From Natrinema gelatinilyticum (GTDB lineage: Archaea > Halobacteriota > Halobacteria > Halobacteriales > Natrialbaceae), in assembly GCF_024266705.1 (NCBI RefSeq), contig NZ_CP100757.1, positions 1,550,001 through 1,614,000 on the forward strand: a stretch of DNA of 64,000 nt, in the 5' to 3' direction. This document shows positions 1 to 8,182 of the stretch, piece by piece. Made by a program: the position numbers and the translations under genes. A model generated the notes under the pieces. That model was not told the origin of the DNA. It searched no databases and worked only from the letters and a program-made list of their open reading frames with translations. How positions within the stretch are numbered: the first letter of the stretch is position 1; the number at the start of each line of letters is the position of its first letter.

Positions 1-321
1 GGTGTGATCGCTCCCGACGCCGACGTATACCTCATCAGTTTTTTCTTGGGGAAAGAGAACGAACTCGGCCTCGCCGGAGGTCTCCGCAGAGAGGACCTCG
101 ATGTCGTCGCTCGTTGTGATGAGGTGGTACGGCTTGGGGTAGATGACCGGGAACTCGTCGGGCGCCTCGATGCCCTCTTCCTCGAGTTCCTCGATGTGCT
201 TGCGGAGTTCCTCCTCGTTGCGGCCCGTCCACCCGCAGTTAGCGATGCGGTCGACGGTAACGCTCACGGTTTCGGAACTCGAAACTCCCTGTCGCTGAAG
301 CTGTAGGTCGAGGGTTGTCAC
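1..321 (-). CDS. DUF2848 family protein, 5' part (runs off the window)
   Basis: The first 107 residues are present, from a GTG start; the C-terminal part lies outside the window. Recognisable family features are the stretch CGWTGRNEEELRKHIEELEE near residue 30, the segment PVIYPKPYHLITTSDDIEVL, and TSGEAEFVLF followed by GVGSDHT at the edge. These match DUF2848 proteins, whose biochemical role I do not know. In other genomes the family tends to sit near ABC or tripartite transporters and amide or acid catabolism genes, and livF is next to it here on the same strand. A TATA-like ATATAAAT at about 343-350 fits transcription toward the left edge. Family assignment is fairly sure; function is unknown. 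Confidence 0.75.
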   Translation of the reverse strand, partial: MTTLDLQLQRQGVSSSETVSVTVDRIANCGWTGRNEEELRKHIEELEEEGIEAPDEFPVIYPKPYHLITTSDDIEVLSAETSGEAEFVLFPQEKTDEVYVGVGSDHT

Positions 322-391
322 AGGTTGAGATTACGAGCGAAGAATATAAATCTACGGCTCGGATGGCCGCGAATCGGGACGCGCCGGGGAG

Positions 392-1096
392 TCAGCCTGC
401 GAGGAACTTCTGGCGGATCTCCTCGTCGGCCAGCATGCCATCGGCGGAGTCCTCGCGCTGGATCTGGCCGTCGGTCAGCAGGTAGCCGCGGTCGGCCCGG
501 TGGAGGATCTCCTCGGCGTTCTGCTCGACGATGAGGACGGCCGTGCCGTCGGCGTTAATCTCGTCGATCTTGTCGAAGAGATCGTCGACGAGGTGCGGGG
601 CCAGCCCCGAGCTCGGCTCGTCCAGCAACAGGAGGTCCGGCTCCGAGATGAGTGCACGGCCGATGGCGAGCATCTGCCGCTGGCCGCCGCTCATGGTCTC
701 GGAGATCTGGGCCGTCCGCTCCTCCAAGACGGGGAACCGCGAGTAGACGTCTTGGAGCTTCGCGTCGGAGAGTTCACCCTCGGTGTACGCGCCCATCTTC
801 AGATTCTCGATGACCGAGAGCTTCTCGAAGATGCTGTCATCCTGGGGGACGTAGTTCATCCCCTGTCGGATGCGCTCTTCGGTCTCAAGGGCGGTGATGT
901 CTTCCCCGGCGTACGTGACCGTCCCGCCCTTGTGGTCGGTCAGGCCGAATATCGAGTCCATCAATGTGCTCTTGCCGGCTCCGTTCGGGCCGATGATAGT
1001 GACGTACTCGCCGTCTTCCACGGAGAGGTCGATTCCATCCAGAATCTGCAGATCTCCGTACCCAGTGCGGAGATCCGAGACCTCGAGTAGCGTCAT
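392..1096 (-). CDS. livF: Branched-chain-type ABC transporter ATP-binding protein LivF
   Basis: A 234-residue ABC ATPase of the second LivG/LivF type, which powers uptake of branched-chain amino acids or other small carboxylates. The Walker A motif GPNGAGKS is at residues 36-43, the ABC signature MSGGQ at 135-139 and Walker B LLLLDE at 155-160. The switch region reads VLIVEQNA, the LivF form with Gln where most ABC proteins have His. It is odd that this gene stands alone on the minus strand, about 10 kb from livK, livH, livM and livG, which run on the plus strand and have no livF of their own. Either this protein completes that transporter or it is left from a second liv operon. The ATG overlaps an upstream TGA (ATGA), as if another coding sequence once preceded it. 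Confidence 0.93.
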   Translation of the reverse strand: MTLLEVSDLRTGYGDLQILDGIDLSVEDGEYVTIIGPNGAGKSTLMDSIFGLTDHKGGTVTYAGEDITALETEERIRQGMNYVPQDDSIFEKLSVIENLKMGAYTEGELSDAKLQDVYSRFPVLEERTAQISETMSGGQRQMLAIGRALISEPDLLLLDEPSSGLAPHLVDDLFDKIDEINADGTAVLIVEQNAEEILHRADRGYLLTDGQIQREDSADGMLADEEIRQKFLAG

Positions 1097-1627
1097 CGCG
1101 AATCACCCACGTAACGCCGCCACTGTGTTCGGCCGCCCGCCCCCAATTCAGAACGTTGGATTAGCGTGACCATGGCAAATGTAGTTATATTCAATCAGCT
1201 ACTGAGTATAACCTTTTTCATTGATTGATAGTCATGAGCCGCTTGCCGGTCAACGGTAGAAGGGGAGAACCAGGGCAGTGTTAAGCCCAGAATTCGATCA
1301 CCAGCTGGCTAATTGGGATCGTCCCCGGTGCCGCAGGCACCGTCGCGAACTTCCTCTCGTACCTTTAGAACTGCTTCAGCTCCCGGAACAGAATTGCTAT
1401 CAGTGTCCGAAGCATATAGAAATTCATCACGTCCACAGGATCGTACGTCCGACGTTGTCAAAGCCGTTCTCAACGGACCAGTAAATGACTTGTAGCCTTT
1501 GCGGCGGCCAGTTTGCATGGTCGACCGGGCCGGGAGCCAGACCGCGTCCGCTGACGCTTTCGTTCTGAGGAAGCGGTAGTCCGAGCAACGGTAAAACCTT
1601 TAGTCGTCCGGTGTGAGGTCATACCAT
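1097..1627. other. Intergenic region between livF and coxG
   Basis: No gene is recognised here. On the minus strand a short open stretch ending WRRYVGDSR stops at a TGA that overlaps the livF ATG. This resembles the 3' end of a LivG-type gene and may be an operon remnant, but it is too short to be sure. An AT-rich stretch around 1180-1225 could hold promoters. At 1591-1604 the sequence AAAACCTTTAG lies about 27 nt before the coxG ATG and is a plausible TATA element. Confidence 0.5.
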
Positions 1628-2071
1628 ATGCAATTCGATGGAGAGGTCGGTATCGGTACCGACCAGCAAACGGTATGGAAGACGATCTCTGACCCGGAAG
1701 CGCTCGTCCTGTGTGTTCCGGGCGCCGAGGAGGTCGAACGGATCAGCGAGACGCACTACAACGGGACAATCAAACGCGGCATCGCCGGCGTCAACGTCGA
1801 GCTCAACGGAGAGGTCGAGATGACCGAACTCACGCCGCCCGACCGGATGGTCGCCGACGTCACGGGCGAGGACGAACTGACGGGGAGCATTATGACCGCG
1901 GACGCCCAGATGGGCCTCTCGGAGAACGGCGACGGCACGGAACTCGCCTACACCATGGACGTCGAGTTCACCGGCAAGCTGGCGACGCTTGGCTCGCGCA
2001 TCATGAAGCGCAAGATCAAATCCGATATGAACACGTTCTTCGACAACCTCAAAGAACACGCTGAGGAGTAA
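1628..2071 (+). CDS. coxG: CoxG-like SRPBCC protein (molybdenum hydroxylase accessory)
   Basis: A 147-residue protein of the CoxG/SRPBCC family, starting MQFDGEVGIGTDQQTVW. Typical features are the N-terminal strand, DPEALVLCVPGAEEVERI (the common CoxG stretch around Pro-Gly-Ala/Cys) and the GKLATLGSRIM segment near the C-terminus. CoxG proteins are encoded with aerobic CO dehydrogenase and other molybdenum hydroxylases and are thought to help recruit or mature the enzyme at the membrane. The ATG at 1628 is preferred over the upstream GTG at 1613 because it lies at the right distance from the TATA-like sequence and matches family length. Molybdenum hydroxylase genes follow at 5.8-9.5 kb. Confidence 0.85.
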   Translation: MQFDGEVGIGTDQQTVWKTISDPEALVLCVPGAEEVERISETHYNGTIKRGIAGVNVELNGEVEMTELTPPDRMVADVTGEDELTGSIMTADAQMGLSENGDGTELAYTMDVEFTGKLATLGSRIMKRKIKSDMNTFFDNLKEHAEE

Positions 2072-2092
2072 CCGACGGCCCGTCTGTCCGGA

Positions 2093-2849
2093 CTACGATT
2101 TCTTTCGCTCGAGTTCGTACGCCAGCAGCACCTCTCGAATCACGTCCTCCGCCGGTGTGCGGAACAGCGTGTCGTCGGCGCGGTTGCCGCATGCGAAATC
2201 ACAGACAAGTGGCGCGGGCCGCCCCCGCCGCCCTCGCCGGTGACGAGGTTCCCTGCGCCCGCCAACTCGTCGACGACCGACTGGACCGTCGCGCCGAGTT
2301 TCCGGCGCTCGCGGTCGTGCTCGCCACGCCAGTCCCGATTCGCCGGGTATGCCCGCCCAGCCGAGGGTGACCCCGCGCTGGCCGTGGCGGAACGGCCAGC
2401 GCGGGCTGTCGGTGATGACGAGCGCCGCGTCGGCGGACAGGCGTTCGGGGATGCGAGCCGCGCTTGCCGACGGGCTGGCGCAACAGGAGCAGGTTCGCGT
2501 CGGGGACGTTCGAGCGGTCGATGCCCGCGTTGACAGAGATGTGCCCGAACGGCGTGACCGCCAGTACGAACGGCGTCTCCAGCAACAGTTCGTCGCTCGC
2601 CTTGATGACGGCCTGGACGAACCGCAGGTCCCGCTGTTCGCTCATGGCCTCCTCAAGGGTAGCGGCGATCTGCTTGGCGCTCTCGCTCGGCGGGAACGCC
2701 GCGAGGTCGGCTGTGCGGCCCTCTACCTTCGAGATGATGGTGCTCGCGACGACGAGGACGTCGCCGTCCCGGACCGTCGTCTCGCGTTCGACGGGGTCGG
2801 CGATGTCGTCGTTCGGTTCGAACTCCGGGAGTCCGGAGATCCCTGTCAC
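2093..2849 (-). pseudogene. cofE: Frameshifted coenzyme F420-0:L-glutamate ligase (cofE)
   Basis: The N-terminal half reads as CofE, which adds glutamate to coenzyme F420-0: GDVLVVASTIISK, then TPFGHISVNAGIDRSNV and the start of the next strand. From about 2480 the reading frame is lost. The next frame gives ITDSPRWPFRHGQRGVTLGW, the expected CofE continuation. A further shift near 2340 gives RDWRGEHDRERRKLGATVQS, and a third near 2225, in a G/C run, leads into VCDFACGNRADDTLF and the TAG at 2093. The original protein would be about 250 residues. Three indels clustered in GC-rich runs mean either a decayed gene or sequencing error. The start is GTG. It lies 56 bp downstream of the symporter gene on the same strand. 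Confidence 0.85.
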
Positions 2850-2905
2850 GTTTATAGTGGTTGCTCGCGGGCGACCGGCAAAAGCGCCGCGGTGGGACGG
2901 CCCAG

Positions 2906-4450
2906 TCAGTCGTCCATGCCCGCCGGGACCTCGGCCGGGTTCGGCTCCCTACCGTCGGCATCGCCGGGGAGGTGCCTGTCGAACAGTGACTGGTATTCGG
3001 CAATGTGTTCCTTGGGCAGCGGCGTGGTCACCAGGCTGACGGCGAAGAACACGACGCCGGTGACGATGAATGTGTAGATGACGAACCCGAAGCTCGACAC
3101 GAGCTGGGGAAGGCCAAGGCCGCCGTACTTGACGCCGAAGATGGTGACCAGGCCGGCGACGAGCGACGCGATACCGCCTGCCGCCGTGGCGCCGTCCCAG
3201 TAGAACATCCCGATGGTGAGCCAGAACAGGACCAGAAAGCCCGTGAACGCGATGGCGGTGATCTCCGCGATGAATCCAGGCTCGGTGAGGCTGACGGCGA
3301 AGGCGACGATCATCGAGACGGCGATGACGGCCCAGCCGATCCGCTCGAGGGAGTCACCGTCAGCGTCGGGGTTGACGTACGGCCGGTAGAAGTCGTCGAC
3401 GACGGTCGCCGAGATGGTACACAGCAGTGAGTCGGCCGTCGACATCATGGCTGCGATTGCGGCCGCGATGACGACCGTGCCGAGGTAGGGGTACTGCTCC
3501 CCGAGGAACACCGGCAACGCGCTGTCGGCGTTCTCGATGCCCGGCATGGCCATCTTGATACCGAACCCGAGGAACATCGTCGGGATGTACGCGAGCAGCA
3601 CGATGGCACCGGCACCGATCGAGATAGTTCGCAGCGTCGAGAGGTCCTTCGACGCGATGGCGCGCCGGTAGAACTCCGGTTGGAAGATGAACCCGACGAC
3701 GAACGCCAGGAACAGTGCCACGTGCAAGGTGATGAGGTCGACCCCGAGGAGGCCGGTGTAGCTCATGCCCTTGGAGAACTGGCTGACGTAGTCGCCGAAG
3801 AAGGCGCTAACGCCGCCGTGGTCGATCAGGAAGTATACCATCAGGATCCACGCCATCAGGAAGAAGAACACACCCTGGATGGAGTCGGTCCAGGTGACGG
3901 CCCGGAACCCGCCGATGACGGTGTAGACGATGATGACGACGGTCATGAACGCCGCGCCCATCTCGAAGGAGACCAGACCGTTCGTGATTCCCTCCAACGC
4001 CAGTCCGCCGGCGAGCAACTGGACCACGATGTAGGGAATGAGAAAGATCACGGTCAGGAGCGCGAGCAGCGCACGGATGGTATCACTCTGGTAGTAGTGA
4101 CCGAACATCCGCGGGATCGTGATGTGGCCGAACTTCTTGGACAGCACCCAGAAGCGCGAGCCGAAGTACCAGAGGAACGCCACCACGAGCGGACTGGAGG
4201 CGAGGCTCCCGAGCACCCACGGGAAGCCGAACTGGTAGAAGAAGCCGACATTCCCGAACATGAAGTATCCACTCTGGAACGTCGCGAAGATCGTCAGGAT
4301 ACCGAAGATGGGCGTCAATTTCCGGCCGAGCAGGAAGTAGTCCTCAATGTTCCCGCGTTCGGTTTCCTCGTAGGAGCGATAGCCAAGTCCCAGTAACACG
4401 ACGACGTACATTAGGACGACGGCGATGGCGATCTGTGGTTGTGTTACCAT
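2906..4450 (-). CDS. Sodium:solute symporter (SSS family)
   Basis: A 514-residue, very hydrophobic membrane protein with about 13 predicted transmembrane segments. Family hallmarks are GRKLTPIFGILTIFATF after the first helix, GGFRAVTWTDSIQGVFF in the middle and AAMMSTADSLLCTISATVV, which carries the Ser/Thr residues of the second sodium site. SSS carriers bring in sugars, amino acids, or short or aromatic carboxylates with sodium; the substrate cannot be read from sequence. It follows a small membrane protein gene with a 3-bp gap, so the two are co-transcribed. The same two-gene arrangement recurs at 45.3-47.0 kb. The acidic tail DADGREPNPAEV is typical of haloarchaea. Confidence 0.92.
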   Translation of the reverse strand: MVTQPQIAIAVVLMYVVVLLGLGYRSYEETERGNIEDYFLLGRKLTPIFGILTIFATFQSGYFMFGNVGFFYQFGFPWVLGSLASSPLVVAFLWYFGSRFWVLSKKFGHITIPRMFGHYYQSDTIRALLALLTVIFLIPYIVVQLLAGGLALEGITNGLVSFEMGAAFMTVVIIVYTVIGGFRAVTWTDSIQGVFFFLMAWILMVYFLIDHGGVSAFFGDYVSQFSKGMSYTGLLGVDLITLHVALFLAFVVGFIFQPEFYRRAIASKDLSTLRTISIGAGAIVLLAYIPTMFLGFGIKMAMPGIENADSALPVFLGEQYPYLGTVVIAAAIAAMMSTADSLLCTISATVVDDFYRPYVNPDADGDSLERIGWAVIAVSMIVAFAVSLTEPGFIAEITAIAFTGFLVLFWLTIGMFYWDGATAAGGIASLVAGLVTIFGVKYGGLGLPQLVSSFGFVIYTFIVTGVVFFAVSLVTTPLPKEHIAEYQSLFDRHLPGDADGREPNPAEVPAGMDD

Positions 4451-4453
4451 CTC

Positions 4454-4732
4454 TTATCCCTCCTTGAAGACGCGGTCGGTCTTGGGCTCCTCGACGCCGG
4501 TGAGGTCGATTCTGTACAGGAAGTAGCCGACGATCGTGACCAGGAGACCGGTCATCACGACGACGTAGAGGACGTTCGCGGGAACGCCTAACAGCGTCGT
4601 CGGCGCCGACGCTCCGGTCGGTGACAGCTGTTTCACGACGTACCCGGTGTTGAACGACCACACGAGTGTCGACCAGAGGCCGAGAAACACGACCCACATT
4701 AGTAGCTCGGTACGCGAGGTATTAGCATTCAT
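4454..4732 (-). CDS. Small two-helix membrane protein, symporter partner
   Basis: A 92-residue protein with two hydrophobic segments (about residues 10-27 and 50-72) and a charged tail ending TDRVFKEG. It lies immediately upstream of the SSS symporter in the same operon, like the small subunit-like proteins that accompany many SSS carriers. Whether it is a real subunit or an assembly factor is not known. AT-rich sequence just upstream (about 4745-4800) looks like the operon promoter. The equivalent gene before the second symporter, at 46779-47033, has the same architecture, which supports a functional pairing. Confidence 0.75.
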   Translation of the reverse strand: MNANTSRTELLMWVVFLGLWSTLVWSFNTGYVVKQLSPTGASAPTTLLGVPANVLYVVVMTGLLVTIVGYFLYRIDLTGVEEPKTDRVFKEG

Positions 4733-5009
4733 GACTTCGATTCACACATGAATATCATACTACATAATATTATCCATAAGTATATGATTGATTACACAAA
4801 GGTGACTAGTTCGGGTCTCTGACTGCGATTTGGGAGTCGGTACCCCGCTCGACAACCGTTCCATTCTACCGACATATTTCGAGGACCGCCCTCGCGTCGA
4901 GGCTAGTCTGTAGCGCCTACAATGCCGCCTCGGGGTGTGGTTCCAGCGTCACCGTCACGGGCCGTCGTTGTCGAGTTGGACGAACGTGATCTGGGTCGTC
5001 ATCGAACGG

Positions 5010-5678
5010 TCACTGGAAGCGCACGCCGAGGTCGTGCATCCCGTCGTTGTTCATCGCGAGGTTAATGAGCAGCGGCGTAATTGCCTCGACCTCCGGGGAG
5101 TTGGCCAGGCCGCCAGCGTCGAGAGCCCGGAGCCCGTCGATGGCCTCGACGATGTCGCCGACCGTCGCCTTGGCGTCGGCGCTGTCGCCGGTCAGAATGA
5201 CGTCGGCCGCCAGGTCGTTGCCGAGGTTGGTCAGCGCGCCGGCCGCGACGTTCTGGAAGGCCCCCACGACCGGGACGCCGTCGGGCGCGGCCGCCGCGAC
5301 CGCCTCCGCGACGCTGCCCTCGGCCGGTGGGTCGTAGTGGAAGCCGTCGCCGTCGCGGTCCATCTGCGTCGCCGGGCAGACGAGGACGTCCCCGTCGTCG
5401 AGGTCGTCGGCCACTGTCTCGACGGTGCCGACTGCGTATTCTGGTGGCACGCTCGCCACGACGACGTCGGACGTGGCCGTCGCCTCCGAGTTGCTGTACC
5501 CCTCTATGGCCACGTCGTGGCCGCGTTCGCCCAGCAGTTCGACGTACTCACCGGCGCGGCGCTCGGCCTTCTCGGCGTCACGCGAACCGATGACGACCTC
5601 GTGGTCGGTGTCGCGGGCCAGTCGAAGCGCGATTCCTTCTCCGATGTCGCCAGTACCGCCTAACAGTGCGACTCGCAT
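5010..5678 (-). CDS. npdG: NADPH-dependent F420 reductase
   Basis: A 222-residue F420H2:NADP oxidoreductase that moves hydride between coenzyme F420 and NADP. The nucleotide-binding motif LLGGTGDIGEGIALRLA is at residues 5-21, followed by IGSRDAEKAE, the usual phosphate-binding Arg region. VVASVPPEYAVGTVE and the C-terminal MNNDGMHDLGVRF also fit the family. The ATG at 5678 is chosen because it opens directly on the Rossmann strand and lies about 27 nt from the TATA-like sequence at 5704-5709. A palindrome resembling the IclR-associated motif sits between the two. With cofH, the cofE relic and a luciferase-like oxidoreductase this makes an F420 theme in the left half. Confidence 0.92.
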   Translation of the reverse strand: MRVALLGGTGDIGEGIALRLARDTDHEVVIGSRDAEKAERRAGEYVELLGERGHDVAIEGYSNSEATATSDVVVASVPPEYAVGTVETVADDLDDGDVLVCPATQMDRDGDGFHYDPPAEGSVAEAVAAAAPDGVPVVGAFQNVAAGALTNLGNDLAADVILTGDSADAKATVGDIVEAIDGLRALDAGGLANSPEVEAITPLLINLAMNNDGMHDLGVRFQ

Positions 5679-5687
5679 AGGAAAACG

Positions 5688-5702
5688 TTCCGTAACGCGG
5701 GA
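5688..5702. promoter_or_regulatory. Possible IclR operator in the npdG promoter
   Basis: TTCCGTAACGCGGGA matches the TTCCG-N5-CGGAA motif repeated around the iclR gene at 20.7 kb, with one mismatch in the right arm. It sits exactly between the npdG TATA-like box and the npdG start codon, where a bound repressor would block transcription. This is inferred from motif similarity only. Confidence 0.4.
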
Positions 5703-5703
5703 G

Positions 5704-5709
5704 ATATAT
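5704..5709 (-). promoter_or_regulatory. TATA-like box for npdG
   Basis: ATATAT lies about 27 nt upstream of the npdG ATG on the minus strand, the spacing expected for a leaderless haloarchaeal transcript. Confidence 0.45.
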
Positions 5710-5764
5710 GTTCTGATGCGTCCCGGGCCGACTGGCCGCAGGGGCAATCCCCTGAGAGCCGACC

Positions 5765-8182
5765 CTAGAGTTCGCGCATTCCCTCTTCGACGAGCCGGGG
5801 CAAGACCCGGTCCGGCGTCAGGGGCAGTTCGGTGAAGCGGATGCCCGTCGCATCGGCGACGGCGTTGGCGACGGCCGCCGGAACCGGGACGAGCGGGCAC
5901 TCGCCGACGCCCTTCTGCCCGTGGGAGGTCGTCGGGTCGGGCGTTTCCACCTCGTCGATCTTGTTGATGAGGGGGACGTCCTTGGCGGTCGGGAGGTGGT
6001 AGTCGACCAGCGAGCCGTTGGTGAGGTTCCCGCTACCGTCGTAGTCGTAGTGCTCCAAGAGCACCTCGCCGAGTGCCTGGGCGATGGCGCCCTGAGTCTG
6101 CCCCTCGATCATCTTCGGGTTGATGGCCTTCCCGACGTCCTCGCTGATGGCCACGTCGACCACATCTATCTCGCCCGTGGTCGGATCGATGTCGACGACG
6201 ACGGCGAGACAACCCCAGGTGTAGCCGTGCGAGAGGCTCCCCTTGGGGTCGGGAACCTCGGCCTCCTGGCTGTCGAAGCGCGCGCGCCCGACCAGCGGGA
6301 TGCCGTCTTTCATCTCGTCGGGGCGGTCCTCGGGATTCGCGAAGGTGGCCTCGTGGGCGAGGTCCGCCATGGGAACGGCGTTGTTGGGATTGCCCGTCTC
6401 GCGGACGCCGCCGCCGGCGAACTCGACCGCGTCCTCGTCAACGTCGAGCATCAGCGCGGCCAGCGGTCGGAGATTCTCCTTGAGGTCCTCGGCGGCCTTC
6501 GCCGCCGCGGAACCACCGATTATCGTCCCGCGGTCGGCCCACACGCCGAAGCCCTCCGGAGTCACGTCAGAGTCACCGATGATGGGTTTGACTTCCTCGG
6601 AGGTGACCCCGAGCGTGTCGGCGACGATCTGGACGATGCCCGTCTCAGTCCCCTGGCCAATGCTGGCGGTGCCGATGAGGACCGTTATCTCGCCGAACTT
6701 GTTCATCTGGACGACGGCGGCATCGGACTCGGTGCCAGCGACCTTCTTGTTGCCACCGCGCTTCATGAGCGTCCCCATGCCGACGCCCCGGAGCTTGCCG
6801 TCCTTGGTGCGACCGGTGTTGCGGTGGTCGTCCCAGTTTATCATGTCCTGGACACGGTCGAAGCATTCGTGGATGTCGGCACCGCGCCAGTTGATGCCGG
6901 TCGGCGAGCGCATCGGCATGTCCTCGAGTTCCGGCGCGTTCTGCCGCCTGATCGCCATCGGGTCGACGCCCAGTTCCGCGCAGGCTTCCTCGAGCAACTG
7001 CTCGCGGGCGAATGTGTACTGGGGGTCACCGAAGCCGCGGACCGCTGACCCGGGCATCACGTTCGTATACAGCGCCTTTCCGCGGATGTGCTGGTTCGGG
7101 ATGTAGTACGGCCCGGCGGACGTGATCCCAGCCGAGGAGATGACGGCCGGTCCGAAACTCGCGTGCGCGCCGGTGCTCTGGAGGACTTCGACGTCCCAGC
7201 CGACGATGTCGCCGTCGTCGTCGAGGGCCAGCCGAGCGTTCAGGCGTTCGTCGTGGCGCCCGCGGCCGGCCTGCATCTCCTCAAGGCGGTCCAGCACCAG
7301 CTTGATGGGCCGGCCCAGTGCCATCGAGAGGGCCGACGCACAGACCTCGTGGGGGAACGCTTCGATCTTCACGCCGAAGCCGCCGCCGATGTCGGGAATC
7401 TTGACGACGATGTTCGATGGGGCGAGGTCGGCGAGTGCCTCAGAGAGGTACTCCTTCATCAGGTGGGGTGCCTGGTTCGACGAGTGGAGCGTCAGTTCCT
7501 GCTCGCCTGGATTATAGTCGGCGACGCAGCCCTTCGGCTCCAGCGGCGTCGGGTTGGTCTTGTTGGTTTCGAAGGTGTCCTCGACGACAACCGCCGCGTC
7601 CTCGAAGGCCCCGCCGACGTCACCGACCTGGAGGTCGTACTCCGAGGCGATGTTGCCGTCGACGTCGATGTCGGGGTCGGCGTCCAAGTCCGGGTGCAGG
7701 ATGGGGGCGTCGTCATCAAGCGCGTCGTCGACACCGGTGACCGTGTCGAGGCGCTCGTATTCGACGTCGACCTTCTCGGCGGCCAGGGTCGCCGTCAGTC
7801 GGTCCTTGGCCACGACGACGGCCAGTTCGTCGCCGACGAACCGTGCGCGGTCGGTAGACAGCGGCTTCTCGTCGGGGAGAATGAGCCCGTAGGGCTCGAT
7901 ATACGGTTCTAGATCCTCGCCGGTCCAGACGAGTTCGACGCCGTCCATGGCCTCGGCCTCGCTCGTATCGATGTCGACGATGCGTGCGTGCGCGAGCTGG
8001 CTGCGCACGAACCGAGCGTGGCGCTGTCCGGAGATGTTGATGTCGTCGACGAACTGGCCGGTGCCAGTGACGAGGCGACGACCGAACTTGCTGTTGACGG
8101 ACTTGCCGACCTCGCCCTCGCTCTCGGTCGCTTCCGCCCGCGTTTCCTGTTCGTGCTCTTGCGTGAGGTCGGATTTGCTCAT
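5765..8182 (-). CDS. Molybdenum hydroxylase large (Mo-binding) subunit, copy 1
   Basis: An 805-residue subunit of the xanthine dehydrogenase/CO dehydrogenase superfamily, carrying the molybdopterin cytosine dinucleotide site. The N-terminal domain begins GKSVNSKFGRRLVTGTGQF. Cofactor-binding motifs are PDIGGGFGVKIEAFPHEVC, the active-site loop GSAVRGFGDPQYTF, GTASIGQGTETGIVQI and the C-terminal SHGQKGVGECPLVPVPA with the catalytic Glu. The loop is the xanthine dehydrogenase-like RGFG type, not the Cys-containing CO dehydrogenase form, so a hydroxylase of aldehydes, heteroaromatics or acyl-CoA thioesters is more likely. The ATG at 8182 overlaps the small-subunit stop by 4 bp; reading further upstream runs into the small-subunit gene in another frame. 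Copy 2 lies at 49972-52416. Confidence 0.93.
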   Translation of the reverse strand: MSKSDLTQEHEQETRAEATESEGEVGKSVNSKFGRRLVTGTGQFVDDINISGQRHARFVRSQLAHARIVDIDTSEAEAMDGVELVWTGEDLEPYIEPYGLILPDEKPLSTDRARFVGDELAVVVAKDRLTATLAAEKVDVEYERLDTVTGVDDALDDDAPILHPDLDADPDIDVDGNIASEYDLQVGDVGGAFEDAAVVVEDTFETNKTNPTPLEPKGCVADYNPGEQELTLHSSNQAPHLMKEYLSEALADLAPSNIVVKIPDIGGGFGVKIEAFPHEVCASALSMALGRPIKLVLDRLEEMQAGRGRHDERLNARLALDDDGDIVGWDVEVLQSTGAHASFGPAVISSAGITSAGPYYIPNQHIRGKALYTNVMPGSAVRGFGDPQYTFAREQLLEEACAELGVDPMAIRRQNAPELEDMPMRSPTGINWRGADIHECFDRVQDMINWDDHRNTGRTKDGKLRGVGMGTLMKRGGNKKVAGTESDAAVVQMNKFGEITVLIGTASIGQGTETGIVQIVADTLGVTSEEVKPIIGDSDVTPEGFGVWADRGTIIGGSAAAKAAEDLKENLRPLAALMLDVDEDAVEFAGGGVRETGNPNNAVPMADLAHEATFANPEDRPDEMKDGIPLVGRARFDSQEAEVPDPKGSLSHGYTWGCLAVVVDIDPTTGEIDVVDVAISEDVGKAINPKMIEGQTQGAIAQALGEVLLEHYDYDGSGNLTNGSLVDYHLPTAKDVPLINKIDEVETPDPTTSHGQKGVGECPLVPVPAAVANAVADATGIRFTELPLTPDRVLPRLVEEGMREL

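Noticed and set aside
500..1090. Long open frame on the plus strand opposite livF
   Set aside because: It is the mirror of a GC-rich coding strand. LivF on the other strand has all ABC motifs, and the plus-strand product has no recognisable motif.
3680..4396. Long plus-strand open frame opposite the symporter
   Set aside because: A very Glu/Asp/His-rich product with no motif, explained entirely by the antisense of a membrane protein with strong GC bias.
5765..8182. CO dehydrogenase (CoxL form I) as the product
   Set aside because: The active-site loop is AVRGFG without the Cys-containing CO dehydrogenase signature. The same is true of the copy at 49972-52416.
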